From Clostridiales bacterium (GTDB lineage: Bacteria > Bacillota > Clostridia > Saccharofermentanales > Saccharofermentanaceae), in NCBI GenBank assembly GCA_017478485.1, contig JAFVDI010000031.1, forward strand, positions 426,394 through 490,393: a DNA stretch of 64,000 nucleotides, in the 5' to 3' direction. The notes below the pieces were generated by a model. The model was not told the DNA's origin, ran no database searches, and saw nothing but the letters and a program-made list of their open reading frames with translations. Shown piece after piece: positions 1-7,944 of the stretch. How positions within the stretch are numbered: the stretch's first letter is position 1; each line of letters begins with the position of its first letter. Both the position numbers and the translations under genes were made by a program.

Positions 1-1
1 T

Positions 2-535
2 ATCTTAGGCGGTGCACTCGTAGAGTACTTCTGCGCTATCCTCACAGATAACACGATCGACGCTGCTAAGATCATGGCTGACGTCGGCGACAAGCAGATG
101 ACACAGGAAGTCCTGGAAGGCAAGGCTAAGCCTGACTACAACATGATGATCGCAATGGCTGCAAAAGAAGCTATCCACAGAATGGTACTTCCTTCAGTCC
201 TCGCTCTCCTCATTCCTATCGTAGGCGGCCTTATCCTCGGCGTTGAGTTCGTAGGCGGTATCCTCGTAGGTGCTACTATCGTTGCTATCCCGAGAGCTAT
301 CTTCATGGGTAACTCCGGCGGTGCTTTCGACAACGCAAAGAAGTACATCGAGCAGGGCATGCTCGAGGGCCACGGCAAGGGTTCTCCTGCGCATAAGGCT
401 GCTGTTACGGGCGACACGATCGGTGATACCCGTAAGGACGTTGTAGGCGTTGCTCTGGACATCTTCATCAAGCTCATGTCCACAGTTGCCAACACCATCG
501 CTCCTATTATCAAGAACTTCCGTCTCTTCGGTTGA
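2..535 (+). CDS. hppA: Membrane-bound proton/sodium-translocating pyrophosphatase, C-terminal part
   Basis: This is the C-terminal end of a polytopic pump that couples pyrophosphate hydrolysis to H+ or Na+ export. The frame is open from base 2, so the gene starts upstream of the window. Visible are a hydrophobic helix after the AIHRMVLPSVLALL stretch, the family signature GGAFDNAKKYIE, and the conserved cytoplasmic GDTIGDTRKD block followed by the last helix, as in M-PPases. The residues that separate K+-dependent from K+-independent subclasses lie upstream and cannot be judged. It fits pyrophosphate-based energy saving, together with the PPi-dependent phosphofructokinase at 24.1 kb. Confidence 0.93.
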   Translation: MLGGALVEYFCAILTDNTIDAAKIMADVGDKQMTQEVLEGKAKPDYNMMIAMAAKEAIHRMVLPSVLALLIPIVGGLILGVEFVGGILVGATIVAIPRAIFMGNSGGAFDNAKKYIEQGMLEGHGKGSPAHKAAVTGDTIGDTRKDVVGVALDIFIKLMSTVANTIAPIIKNFRLFG

Positions 536-559
536 TAGGTACTGATAACAGGTAAAATC

Positions 560-590
560 GCGGCTGTCTTGCAAAAGGCAGCCGCTTTTT
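560..590 (+). terminator. Rho-independent terminator after hppA
   Basis: A 7-bp GC-rich stem (GCGGCTG with CAGCCGC) is followed by a run of six T. It closes the hppA transcript. Confidence 0.85.
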
Positions 591-612
591 ATGGGATTTT
601 GGGCATTTTTGC

Positions 613-641
613 TTTACAAAGCCTTTAACTGATGGTATCAT
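613..641 (+). promoter_or_regulatory. Sigma-A-type promoter for rpsO
   Basis: TTTACA and TATCAT are separated by 17 bp and lie about 90 bp before the rpsO start. The resulting leader of about 80 nt could house S15 autoregulation, as in other bacteria, but I could not define a specific fold. Confidence 0.6.
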
Positions 642-728
642 CACGAAGTTGCCTTGATCGCAGTTTTGCGGAAGACTCCGACCCTTAACTTTGATCTTGG
701 CGTATTTATCATAAAGGAGGAAAGATAT

Positions 729-995
729 ATGTCAGCATCTTTCGACAAGCAGGCTATCATCAAGGAATATGCACTCTCTGAGGGCGATACAGGTTCCCCT
801 GAGGTTCAGGTTGCACTTCTTACTTACAGGATCAACCACCTCACAGAACACCTCAAGTCCCACAAGGGTGACCACCACAGCAGAAGAGGTCTTCTCATGA
901 TGGTTGGTAAGAGAAGAAACATCCTTGACTACCTCGCTTCCATCGATATCGAGCGTTACAGAGCAATTATCGCAAAGCTTGGTATCAGAAAGTAA
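729..995 (+). CDS. rpsO: 30S ribosomal protein S15
   Basis: S15 binds 16S rRNA early in assembly of the 30S platform. The 88-residue length is typical, and the family blocks [31 protein letters not shown] and RRNILDYL are all present. I chose the ATG at 729 because a strong AAAGGAGG ends 8 nt before it; an in-frame upstream extension to 654 has no ribosome site and overlaps the leader. The gene has its own promoter and terminator. Unlike the enterobacterial rpsO-pnp pair, nadE and an SGNH hydrolase gene lie between rpsO and pnp here. Confidence 0.97.
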   Translation: MSASFDKQAIIKEYALSEGDTGSPEVQVALLTYRINHLTEHLKSHKGDHHSRRGLLMMVGKRRNILDYLASIDIERYRAIIAKLGIRK

Positions 996-1016
996 TCTTA
1001 ATAAGATTATTTTGAG

Positions 1017-1043
1017 AGCGGTTCCTTACGGGACCGCTTTTTT
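1017..1043 (+). terminator. Rho-independent terminator after rpsO
   Basis: A 9-bp stem (AGCGGTTCC with GGGACCGCT) is followed by six T. Confidence 0.88.
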
Positions 1044-1082
1044 ATTGTATAATCAGGAAAAATCGCAAAAGGGGGATTTCCC

Positions 1083-3014
1083 ATGCTCGATTCTTTTATA
1101 AGGGTTGCCGCTGCCACGCCTGAACTCAAGGTAGGCGATACCGTATTCAATGCGACCAGGATCATTGAGGCAGCTAAGAAGGCTTCCAAGAAGGACTGCA
1201 GTATCATTGTTTTTCCGGAGCTTTCCATAACCGGATATACCTGCGGAGATCTGTTCCTTCAGTCAGCTCTCATAAAGGCTGCGAAAGAGGCGCTCCTTAA
1301 GATCGTTTCCGCTTCCGAGAAGATCGATACAATCATAGTTGCAGGACTTCCGGTACAGCACGGCGGAAAACTCTATAACTGTGCGGCAGTAGTGTATCAG
1401 GGCGAGATCCTGGGAATCGTTCCCAAGCGCAATATCCCAAATTATTCCGAGTTCTATGAGATGCGCTATTTTACGCCTTTTGAAGGCAATGAACTCCTTA
1501 CCATCGAAAACTTCACGGAGGATGAAGACGATGTCGAATTCGGTCCTGCGGTATTTGAGTGCGCAGACGTAAGTTTCGCCGTTGAGATATGTGAGGATCT
1601 CTGGGTTCCTGACAGCCCTTCCGTTGATTATGCAGCGCACGGAGCGCAGATAATACTTAACCTTTCGTGCTCGGATGAGGTAATAGGAAAAGCAGAATTC
1701 AGAAGAAACCTCGTTGCTTCGCAGAGTGCAAAGCTCGTATCCGCTTATGTCTATGCTGATGCAGGTCTCGGAGAATCCACTACGGATATGGTATTCGCAG
1801 GACATAATCTCATCGCTGAGAACGGCAAGATCCTTGCCGAGAGCAGGAAGTTTGAAGGCGGCATCATCTACGGTGACATCGACGTCGAGAGGATCAGTGC
1901 GGAACGTAAGAGAATGAACACCTTCAAGATGAAGGCAACCGGAGATGACTATGAGAACGCGATAACGTTTGAGGCGGATTTCCCGGACATAGAGATCGAC
2001 CGTCACATATCAAAGACTCCTTTTGTTCCCGAGGACAGGAAAGACCTTGCACAAAGGTGCGAGGACATCCTTAACATGCAGGCTGCAGGACTCCTTACAA
2101 GGCTTTCGAAGATAGGCTGCAAAAAGGCTGTCATCGGTCTTTCGGGCGGGCTTGATTCAACGCTCGCTCTCATCGTTACAGTCCATGCATTTGACCGTCT
2201 GGGACTTCCGAGAGACGGAATAATCGCGATAACAATGCCCGGTTTTGGCACTACTTCGCGTACGAAGAACAATTCAATGAGGCTTGCCGAGGAATATGGC
2301 TGCACATTGAAGGAGATCAGCATCTCCGATGCGGTAACACAGCACTTTAAAGACATCGGTCACGATCCTTCGGTCCGGGATATTACCTATGAGAATTCAC
2401 AGGCCAGGGAACGCACCCAGATCCTTATGGACATTGCAAACCAGGAGAACGGTCTTGTCGTCGGCACGGGCGACTTGAGCGAGCTTGCTCTCGGATGGGC
2501 TACATATAACGGTGACCATATGTCCATGTACGGTGTAAACGCATCCATTCCTAAGACGCTCGTAAGACATCTTGTTTCTTATGAGTCTGAGCGCACTGCT
2601 TCCATCAGCGAGCCTTTGTCCAAGGCTCTTGCGGATGTCGTTGCAACTCCGGTCAGCCCTGAGCTGCTGCCGCCCACGGAAGACGGACAGATCTCGCAGA
2701 AGACGGAAGAACAGGTCGGCCCTTATGAGCTTCATGATTTCTTCCTGTACTATTTCATCAGATTCGGCTTTGCGCCTTCAAAGATCTACCGTCTCGCGAA
2801 TATCGCATTTGAAGACGTTTACGATGAAGATACGATCTACAAGTGGGAGGAGACTTTCATAAAGAGGTTCTTTGCCCAGCAGTTCAAGCGTTCATGTCTG
2901 CCTGACGGCCCTAAGGTCGGTACCGTCACGCTCTCGCCGAGAGGTGATTGGAGGATGCCTTCCGATGCTTCCAGGAACATCTGGCTTGAAGACCTCATGA
3001 CAGTAAAGGATTAA
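1083..3014 (+). CDS. nadE: Glutamine-dependent NAD+ synthetase
   Basis: Catalyses the last step of NAD+ synthesis, amidating nicotinic acid adenine dinucleotide with ammonia from glutamine. The N-terminal nitrilase-type glutaminase domain (about residues 1-290) carries the Glu46 (FPELSITGY), Lys115 (GIVPKRNIP) and Cys170 (VEICEDLW) triad. The C-terminal synthetase carries the ATP-pyrophosphatase loop SGGLDS at 354-359 and the GTGDLSELALG block. At 643 residues it matches the long two-domain NadE form. The glutaminase triad is intact, in contrast to the PurF in this window. The next gene starts 3 bp after the stop, so the two are probably co-transcribed. Confidence 0.96.
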   Translation: MLDSFIRVAAATPELKVGDTVFNATRIIEAAKKASKKDCSIIVFPELSITGYTCGDLFLQSALIKAAKEALLKIVSASEKIDTIIVAGLPVQHGGKLYNCAAVVYQGEILGIVPKRNIPNYSEFYEMRYFTPFEGNELLTIENFTEDEDDVEFGPAVFECADVSFAVEICEDLWVPDSPSVDYAAHGAQIILNLSCSDEVIGKAEFRRNLVASQSAKLVSAYVYADAGLGESTTDMVFAGHNLIAENGKILAESRKFEGGIIYGDIDVERISAERKRMNTFKMKATGDDYENAITFEADFPDIEIDRHISKTPFVPEDRKDLAQRCEDILNMQAAGLLTRLSKIGCKKAVIGLSGGLDSTLALIVTVHAFDRLGLPRDGIIAITMPGFGTTSRTKNNSMRLAEEYGCTLKEISISDAVTQHFKDIGHDPSVRDITYENSQARERTQILMDIANQENGLVVGTGDLSELALGWATYNGDHMSMYGVNASIPKTLVRHLVSYESERTASISEPLSKALADVVATPVSPELLPPTEDGQISQKTEEQVGPYELHDFFLYYFIRFGFAPSKIYRLANIAFEDVYDEDTIYKWEETFIKRFFAQQFKRSCLPDGPKVGTVTLSPRGDWRMPSDASRNIWLEDLMTVKD

Positions 3015-3017
3015 GTT

Positions 3018-3650
3018 ATGAAATCAGTTGTTTGTTTCGGCGATTCCAACACATACGGACACGATCCCGCGACAGGGGAGAGGCTGCCTGATTCCGTAAG
3101 GTGGACATGCCTTCTGCAGAACCTTTTGGGTGACGGATACAAGGTCATAGAAGAGGGGCTTAACGGAAGGACTACCGTTTTCGATGATCCCAACGATGAC
3201 TGGAAGAACGGAGTCGATTACATAAAGGGGATCCTTTGCACTCACAGGCCTGTTGATTACCTTGTCATCATGCTTGGAACAAACGACATGAAGACCGTTT
3301 ACGGCGCTTCTCTCGAGGAGATCGCCGCCGGCCTCAACGAGATCGTTCTGAGGGCGGAAAAGGTCATGGACCTCAAGCAGGGCTATATACCGAAGATCCT
3401 TATCGTATCTCCTCCGGAGATCAGCACAGACATACTTACGGGACCTTTCAGAGATTCCTTTGATGAGGTATCCATCGAAAAATCCAAGCGCCTTTCCGAG
3501 TTCTACAGGAAAGTGGCCGACAAGCACGGCTGCGGATTCCTGGATGCCAAGCAGTATATCAGGCCTTCCGTGGAAGACGGACTTCATTTGGATGCACAAG
3601 GGCATAAAGGACTGGCCGAAATCATCGCAAAAACTGTACAAGAACTGTAG
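3018..3650 (+). CDS. SGNH/GDSL-family hydrolase (arylesterase-like)
   Basis: A small serine esterase of the SGNH superfamily. Block I is CFGDSNTYG with the nucleophile Ser10, the GTND motif of block III follows the LVIMLG strand, and block V is DGLHLDAQGH with the catalytic Asp and His. No signal peptide is seen, so it is probably cytoplasmic; typical substrates are short acyl esters or acetylated sugars, but this one cannot be inferred. It starts 3 bp after nadE and is likely translated from the same mRNA. Confidence 0.88.
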   Translation: MKSVVCFGDSNTYGHDPATGERLPDSVRWTCLLQNLLGDGYKVIEEGLNGRTTVFDDPNDDWKNGVDYIKGILCTHRPVDYLVIMLGTNDMKTVYGASLEEIAAGLNEIVLRAEKVMDLKQGYIPKILIVSPPEISTDILTGPFRDSFDEVSIEKSKRLSEFYRKVADKHGCGFLDAKQYIRPSVEDGLHLDAQGHKGLAEIIAKTVQEL

Positions 3651-3661
3651 AAAATGTAACT

Positions 3662-3689
3662 TTGTTTTAGCACGCGAGTAATATATAAT
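3662..3689 (+). promoter_or_regulatory. Promoter for pnp
   Basis: TTGTTT and a perfect TATAAT are separated by 16 bp. Initiation near 3696 would place the long leader hairpin at the very 5' end of the pnp mRNA. Confidence 0.6.
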
Positions 3690-3702
3690 AAATAAGTTCG
3701 AC

Positions 3703-3784
3703 AAGGAGTGTAGTGTGTAGATTGACTGCCCGAACATCGAGCTTATTTTTTTGCTCGGACCGTGAATCTGCGGACTACCTCCTT
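3703..3784 (+). promoter_or_regulatory. Long pnp leader hairpin with an anti-Shine-Dalgarno arm
   Basis: The leader folds into an extended, imperfect stem. AAGGAG at 3703-3708 pairs with CTCCTT at 3779-3784, GTAGT with ACTAC, AGATT with AATCT, and an apical CGAGC/GCTCG stem has a U-rich loop. The same CTCCTT arm can instead pair with AAGGAG at 3803-3808, the pnp ribosome-binding site. In E. coli, RNase III cuts a comparable pnp leader stem and PNPase then removes the 5' strand; loss of the 5' strand here would free the anti-SD arm. The geometry is read from the sequence; the regulation is inferred. Confidence 0.55.
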
Positions 3785-3816
3785 TGCAATATAATTTTTT
3801 AGAAGGAGTAGAATCA

Positions 3817-6057
3817 ATGGAAAAGATTTTCAAGACCGAAATCGCCGGCAGACCTTTGGTAGTAGAGACCGGCAAGATCGCTCAGTTCTCCAACGGTGCC
3901 TGCCTTATCAGGTATGGTGAGACATCCGTTCTTTCAACTGTAACAGCTTCCCAGACGCCGAGAGAGGGAGTGGATTTCTTCCCGCTTTCCGTAGATTATG
4001 AGGAGAAGATGTATGCAGTAGGCAAGCTTCCCGGCGGCTTCATGAAGAGAGAGGGAAGACCCGGTGAGAAGGCTATCCTTACTTCACGTGTTATCGACCG
4101 TCCTGTAAGACCTTTGTTCCCTAAGGATCTCAGAAATGATGTCTGCGTCAACAACCTCGTTATGTCTGTTGACCCTGACTGCTCACCTGAGATCACTGCA
4201 ATGCTCGGTACATCGATTGCTATCGCAATCTCCGACATTCCGTGGAAGGGACCTATCGGAGGCGTTGTATTAGGCCTCATCGACGGCAAGACCATCATCA
4301 ACCCTACGCTTGAGCAGCGTCAGGAATCACAGATGTACGTAACACTCGCAGGTACGCTCACCAAGATCTGCATGGTCGAGGCAGGCGCTAACGAAGTACC
4401 TGATGATGTTATGCTCAACGCTATCGCAGAGGGTCACGTCGTTATCAAGCAGATCTGCGAATTCATCAACGGTATCGTTGCCGAGATCGGTAAGGAGAAG
4501 TTCACTTACGATTCCGCTGACGTACCTGAGGAAGTATTTGACGCTGTTAAGGAATTCGGCTGGGACAAGATGAGACAAGCAGTTCTCGCTGTCGACAAGT
4601 CAGTCCGTGACGCTAACGTAGCTGCTCTTCAGGAAGAAGTTGCCGCTATGCTCGAAGAGAAGGAAGAGGGCCTTTCAAAGTGGGCTGCTGACAGCATCTA
4701 TAAGCTCGAGAAGAAGGTCGTACGTGACTATCTGTTCCGTGAGCATAAGCGTGTTGACGGCCGTGCTCTTGATGAGATCAGACCGCTGTCCTGCGATGTA
4801 GGAGTACTTCCCAGAGTTCATGGTTCCAGTTTCTTCCAGAGAGGCCAGACGCAGGTAATGAACATCTGCACACTCGCTCCTCTTGCTGAAGCACAGAAGC
4901 TCGAGGGCCTCGATGAGCAGACATACAAGAGATATGTACATCACTACAACATGCCCGGTTATTCCACAGGTGAGGCTAAGCCTTCCAGATCACCCGGACG
5001 CCGTGAGATCGGTCACGGAGCTCTTGCTGAGAGATCCCTGATCCCTGTTCTTCCTTCAGAGGAAGAGTTCCCTTATGCTATCCGTACAGTCTCGGAGATC
5101 ACAATGTCCAACGGTTCCACATCACAGGGTTCCGTATGCGCTTCGACACTGTCGCTCATGGATGCAGGCGTTCCGATCAAGAGACCTGTTGCAGGTATCT
5201 CTTCCGGACTTATCACAGATCCCGACAACGACGATAACTTCCTCGTATTCATGGATATCCAGGGTATCGAGGACTTCTTCGGCGACATGGACTTCAAGGT
5301 TGCAGGTACAACAGAAGGTATCACATCCATCCAGGTCGACATCAAGGTCGAGGGTCTCACATTAGACATCATCAAGGCTGCTTTCGAGATGACACATAAG
5401 GGAAGACTCCAGATCATCAACGATGTCATCCTTCCCTGTATCCCGGCACCCCGTGCTGAGCTCAACAAGTGGGCTCCGAGGATCATCTCCATGCAGGTAC
5501 CCGTTGACAAGATCAGAGAGGTCATCGGTTCAGGCGGAAAGGTCATCAACAAGATCATCGCTGACACAGGCGCTCAGATCAACATCAACGATGACGGTAT
5601 GGTATACATCTCTTCACCTGACCTCGAGGCTGCCGACAAGGCAAAGACCATCATCACAGGCATCGTTTCCGATCCTGAGGTAGGTACAGAGTACGACGGT
5701 ACAGTTACGAGACTTATGGATTTCGGCGCTTTCGTTGAATTCCTCCCCGGTAAGGAAGGCCTCGTACACATTTCCAAGATGGCCTGGAACAGAGTTGAGA
5801 AGGTCGAAGACGTTCTCCACGAGGGCGACAAGGTTCACGTCAAGCTCATCGAGATCGATTCACAGGGCAGACTCAATCTCTCCATCAGGGACTGCCTCCC
5901 GAAGCCTGAGGGCTTTGTAGAGGAAGAGCCCAGGAGACGTGAGAACCGTCCTAACCGCGAGCGCCGCGGCGGTTTCGGAGGAAGGAACAATAACAACTCC
6001 GGCCGTGACAACGACTTCGGCGGCGAAGAAAGAAAGGGAAGAAGAAGGGAATTCTGA
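3817..6057 (+). CDS. pnp: Polyribonucleotide nucleotidyltransferase (PNPase)
   Basis: A phosphorolytic 3'-5' exoribonuclease in mRNA turnover. The 746-residue protein shows two RNase PH-like domains joined by a helical linker, a KH domain with GSGG in the VIGSGGKVINKI loop, an S1 domain (DFGAFVEFLPGKEGLVHIS), and an Arg/Asn/Gly-rich tail that may bind RNA. The ATG at 3817 follows AGAAGGAG; an in-frame TTG at 3784 lies inside the leader stem and was rejected. The leader structure suggests autoregulation. Confidence 0.97.
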   Translation: MEKIFKTEIAGRPLVVETGKIAQFSNGACLIRYGETSVLSTVTASQTPREGVDFFPLSVDYEEKMYAVGKLPGGFMKREGRPGEKAILTSRVIDRPVRPLFPKDLRNDVCVNNLVMSVDPDCSPEITAMLGTSIAIAISDIPWKGPIGGVVLGLIDGKTIINPTLEQRQESQMYVTLAGTLTKICMVEAGANEVPDDVMLNAIAEGHVVIKQICEFINGIVAEIGKEKFTYDSADVPEEVFDAVKEFGWDKMRQAVLAVDKSVRDANVAALQEEVAAMLEEKEEGLSKWAADSIYKLEKKVVRDYLFREHKRVDGRALDEIRPLSCDVGVLPRVHGSSFFQRGQTQVMNICTLAPLAEAQKLEGLDEQTYKRYVHHYNMPGYSTGEAKPSRSPGRREIGHGALAERSLIPVLPSEEEFPYAIRTVSEITMSNGSTSQGSVCASTLSLMDAGVPIKRPVAGISSGLITDPDNDDNFLVFMDIQGIEDFFGDMDFKVAGTTEGITSIQVDIKVEGLTLDIIKAAFEMTHKGRLQIINDVILPCIPAPRAELNKWAPRIISMQVPVDKIREVIGSGGKVINKIIADTGAQININDDGMVYISSPDLEAADKAKTIITGIVSDPEVGTEYDGTVTRLMDFGAFVEFLPGKEGLVHISKMAWNRVEKVEDVLHEGDKVHVKLIEIDSQGRLNLSIRDCLPKPEGFVEEEPRRRENRPNRERRGGFGGRNNNNSGRDNDFGGEERKGRRREF

Positions 6058-6084
6058 TTTCCGTTAATTGAGGACTACTTAGGA

Positions 6085-6133
6085 GGGCCCGTGCATGACA
6101 GCTCTGATCATTTTGGAGACAGCGCGGGCCTTT
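6085..6133 (+). terminator. Probable terminator after pnp
   Basis: A 9 to 10-bp GC-rich stem (GGCCCGTGC with GCGCGGGCC) encloses a long loop and is followed by only a short TTT run, so efficiency may be moderate. Confidence 0.6.
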
Positions 6134-6154
6134 CATATTTAAGGAACTGGACAA

Positions 6155-7384
6155 GTGAGTATTGAAGGCACGACATTTCGTAAGATAGCTTTTACGGCTG
6201 GTTTCCTGGTAACGGCTTCTGTTTTCGCAGGCTGCGCTTTTAACAGTCTGTCCGTGGGCCTTGGAAATGCGGTACCGGTTGACGCGCAGCTGTTTGTCCC
6301 GGCGGCAAATGCTCCGGAATATGTTGCTTATGATGAGACCACTCCTGCAGCTTCCGATGAGACCAACCCTGCTGAGACTTCCGGTGAAACCACTGCGGAA
6401 GCCACAACTTCCGGGACGGCCGCTTCAGAGACTTCAACTGAAGAGACTGAAACTGAGGAGACTGCGGAAAACACTGCCACTCCCACGCCTTTGAGCGTTA
6501 AGGTTTCTTTTGCAGGTGACACGACCCTTTGTTCTGATGCGCGTACTTACAAGCATTTCGATTCTGTCGTTAAGAAAAGATGGGATTATCCTTTCAAGAA
6601 GTGCAAGCAGTATTTCCAGAATGATGACCTTACTCTGGTAAACTGCGAAATGGCTATCACGAACAACAAATCATATAGAAAGAAGGCATTCGTCTTTGCG
6701 ATGAAGCCTGAGGGTATCAAGTACTTTAAGCGTGGCGGCATTGAAGCGGTCAATCTCGCAAACAATCACACTCTGGATTTCGGACAGTCAGGCCTCAAGG
6801 AAACACGCAAGAATCTTACCAAGGCAGGCATCCTGTGGAGCGACACATCCAACTATTCGATCTTTACCGCAAAGAACGGCATTAAGATCGGTATGTGCGG
6901 ATACACATCAACAGGCGGTCTGAGCAGGACATATAAGCTCATCAAGACTTTGAGGAGCAAAGGATGTCAGATAGTAATAGTCTCCTGCCACTGGGGTATC
7001 GAGGCTACTTACAAGCAGACTAAGAGCCAGACCAAGAGAGGCCGCGCGCTCATCAATCACGGGGCTGACATCGTTGTAGGAACACATCCTCACAGACTCC
7101 AGCCTATCGAGGTCTACAAGGGCAAATACATTCTCTACAGCATCGGAAATTTCTGCTTTGGCGGACACACTAATCCCAGCGATCCCGATTCCGTCATCAT
7201 CCAGTGCACTTTCGTAATGGATGAGACCGGCAAGAAGGTTGCGGATTACAGGCTTAATGTCATTCCGTATTCCTTAAGGAGCAGCAAGAGGGGAAATGAC
7301 TATTGCCCGAAGCCCTATGCATTTGAAAGCAAAGCTTATGACAGAGTAATGTCGCGTCTCAACTGGGCTCAGGGAGACGAGTGA
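6155..7384 (+). CDS. CapA-family (PGA_cap) lipoprotein
   Basis: A probable membrane-anchored metallophosphatase-like protein of the CapA/PgsA family, related to poly-gamma-glutamate capsule proteins. It has an N-terminal signal with lipobox VFAGC, a Thr/Glu/Ala-rich spacer (about residues 60-112), then the PGA_cap blocks FAGDTTL, NLANNHTLDFG, VSCHWGIE and VVGTHPHRLQPIE. The start is GTG at 6155 with AAGGAA 8 nt upstream. It lies directly before purE, and its stop overlaps the upstream in-frame extension of purE. No capsule genes are nearby, so the substrate is unknown. Confidence 0.85.
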   Translation: MSIEGTTFRKIAFTAGFLVTASVFAGCAFNSLSVGLGNAVPVDAQLFVPAANAPEYVAYDETTPAASDETNPAETSGETTAEATTSGTAASETSTEETETEETAENTATPTPLSVKVSFAGDTTLCSDARTYKHFDSVVKKRWDYPFKKCKQYFQNDDLTLVNCEMAITNNKSYRKKAFVFAMKPEGIKYFKRGGIEAVNLANNHTLDFGQSGLKETRKNLTKAGILWSDTSNYSIFTAKNGIKIGMCGYTSTGGLSRTYKLIKTLRSKGCQIVIVSCHWGIEATYKQTKSQTKRGRALINHGADIVVGTHPHRLQPIEVYKGKYILYSIGNFCFGGHTNPSDPDSVIIQCTFVMDETGKKVADYRLNVIPYSLRSSKRGNDYCPKPYAFESKAYDRVMSRLNWAQGDE

Positions 7385-7404
7385 TAAAAGGAGGAGAGGT
7401 TAAT

Positions 7405-7914
7405 ATGGCAGCAGGAAAAGTATTGGTTATCATGGGATCTGATTCTGACTTTCCGGTAATGGAAGGTTGCTTCAAGATGCTGAATAAGTTTGGCGTTGAG
7501 TTTGAGGCAGACGTCGCATCCGCACACAGGACACCCGACCGTGCGCACGAGCTTGCGTCTACCGCTGAAGAAAGAGGATTCAAGGTCATCATCGCTGCTG
7601 CAGGACTTGCAGCTCATCTGGCAGGTGTTCTTGCCGCTAATACGACTCTTCCCGTAATCGGAGTTCCCTGCAAAGGCGGTGCTCTTAACGGTGTTGATGC
7701 TCTTTACGCAACGGTCCAGATGCCTACAGGCATTCCGGTCGCTACTGTTGCGATCGACGGCGGATCCAATGCCGCCATTCTCGCATGCCAGATCCTCGCG
7801 CTTTCCGATAAGGATCTGAGCGATGCTCTCAAGGCTTACAAGAAGAGTCTTGCTGATTCTGTTGCCGAGCGTGATGCAAGGCTTAAGCAGAAGATAGCCG
7901 ATATGGACAAATAA
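7405..7914 (+). CDS. purE: 5-(carboxyamino)imidazole ribonucleotide mutase
   Basis: Converts N5-CAIR to CAIR in de novo purine synthesis. The 169-residue protein shows GSDSDFPVM, the SAHRTPD block typical of class I PurE, and AAAGLAAHLAGVLA followed by VIGVPCKGG. Class I enzymes normally need PurK to make N5-CAIR; no purK is in this window. The ATG at 7405 sits behind AAAGGAGGAG and was chosen over an in-frame GTG at 7381 that overlaps the preceding gene. It is the first gene of a pur cluster running to 11.9 kb. Confidence 0.96.
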   Translation: MAAGKVLVIMGSDSDFPVMEGCFKMLNKFGVEFEADVASAHRTPDRAHELASTAEERGFKVIIAAAGLAAHLAGVLAANTTLPVIGVPCKGGALNGVDALYATVQMPTGIPVATVAIDGGSNAAILACQILALSDKDLSDALKAYKKSLADSVAERDARLKQKIADMDK

Positions 7915-7944
7915 TCAAATCATTCATACAAAGGACGGAACAAA

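Noticed and set aside
1263..2006. A 247-residue open frame antisense to nadE
   Set aside because: It lies inside a clearly conserved gene and shows no domain or ribosome site.
3024..3875. A 283-residue open frame antisense to the SGNH hydrolase and pnp leader
   Set aside because: It crosses the pnp promoter and leader stem and has no recognisable domain.
7385..7404. A purine riboswitch or PurBox before purE
   Set aside because: Only about 20 bp separate capA and purE, and no aptamer or PurR-type box is visible.
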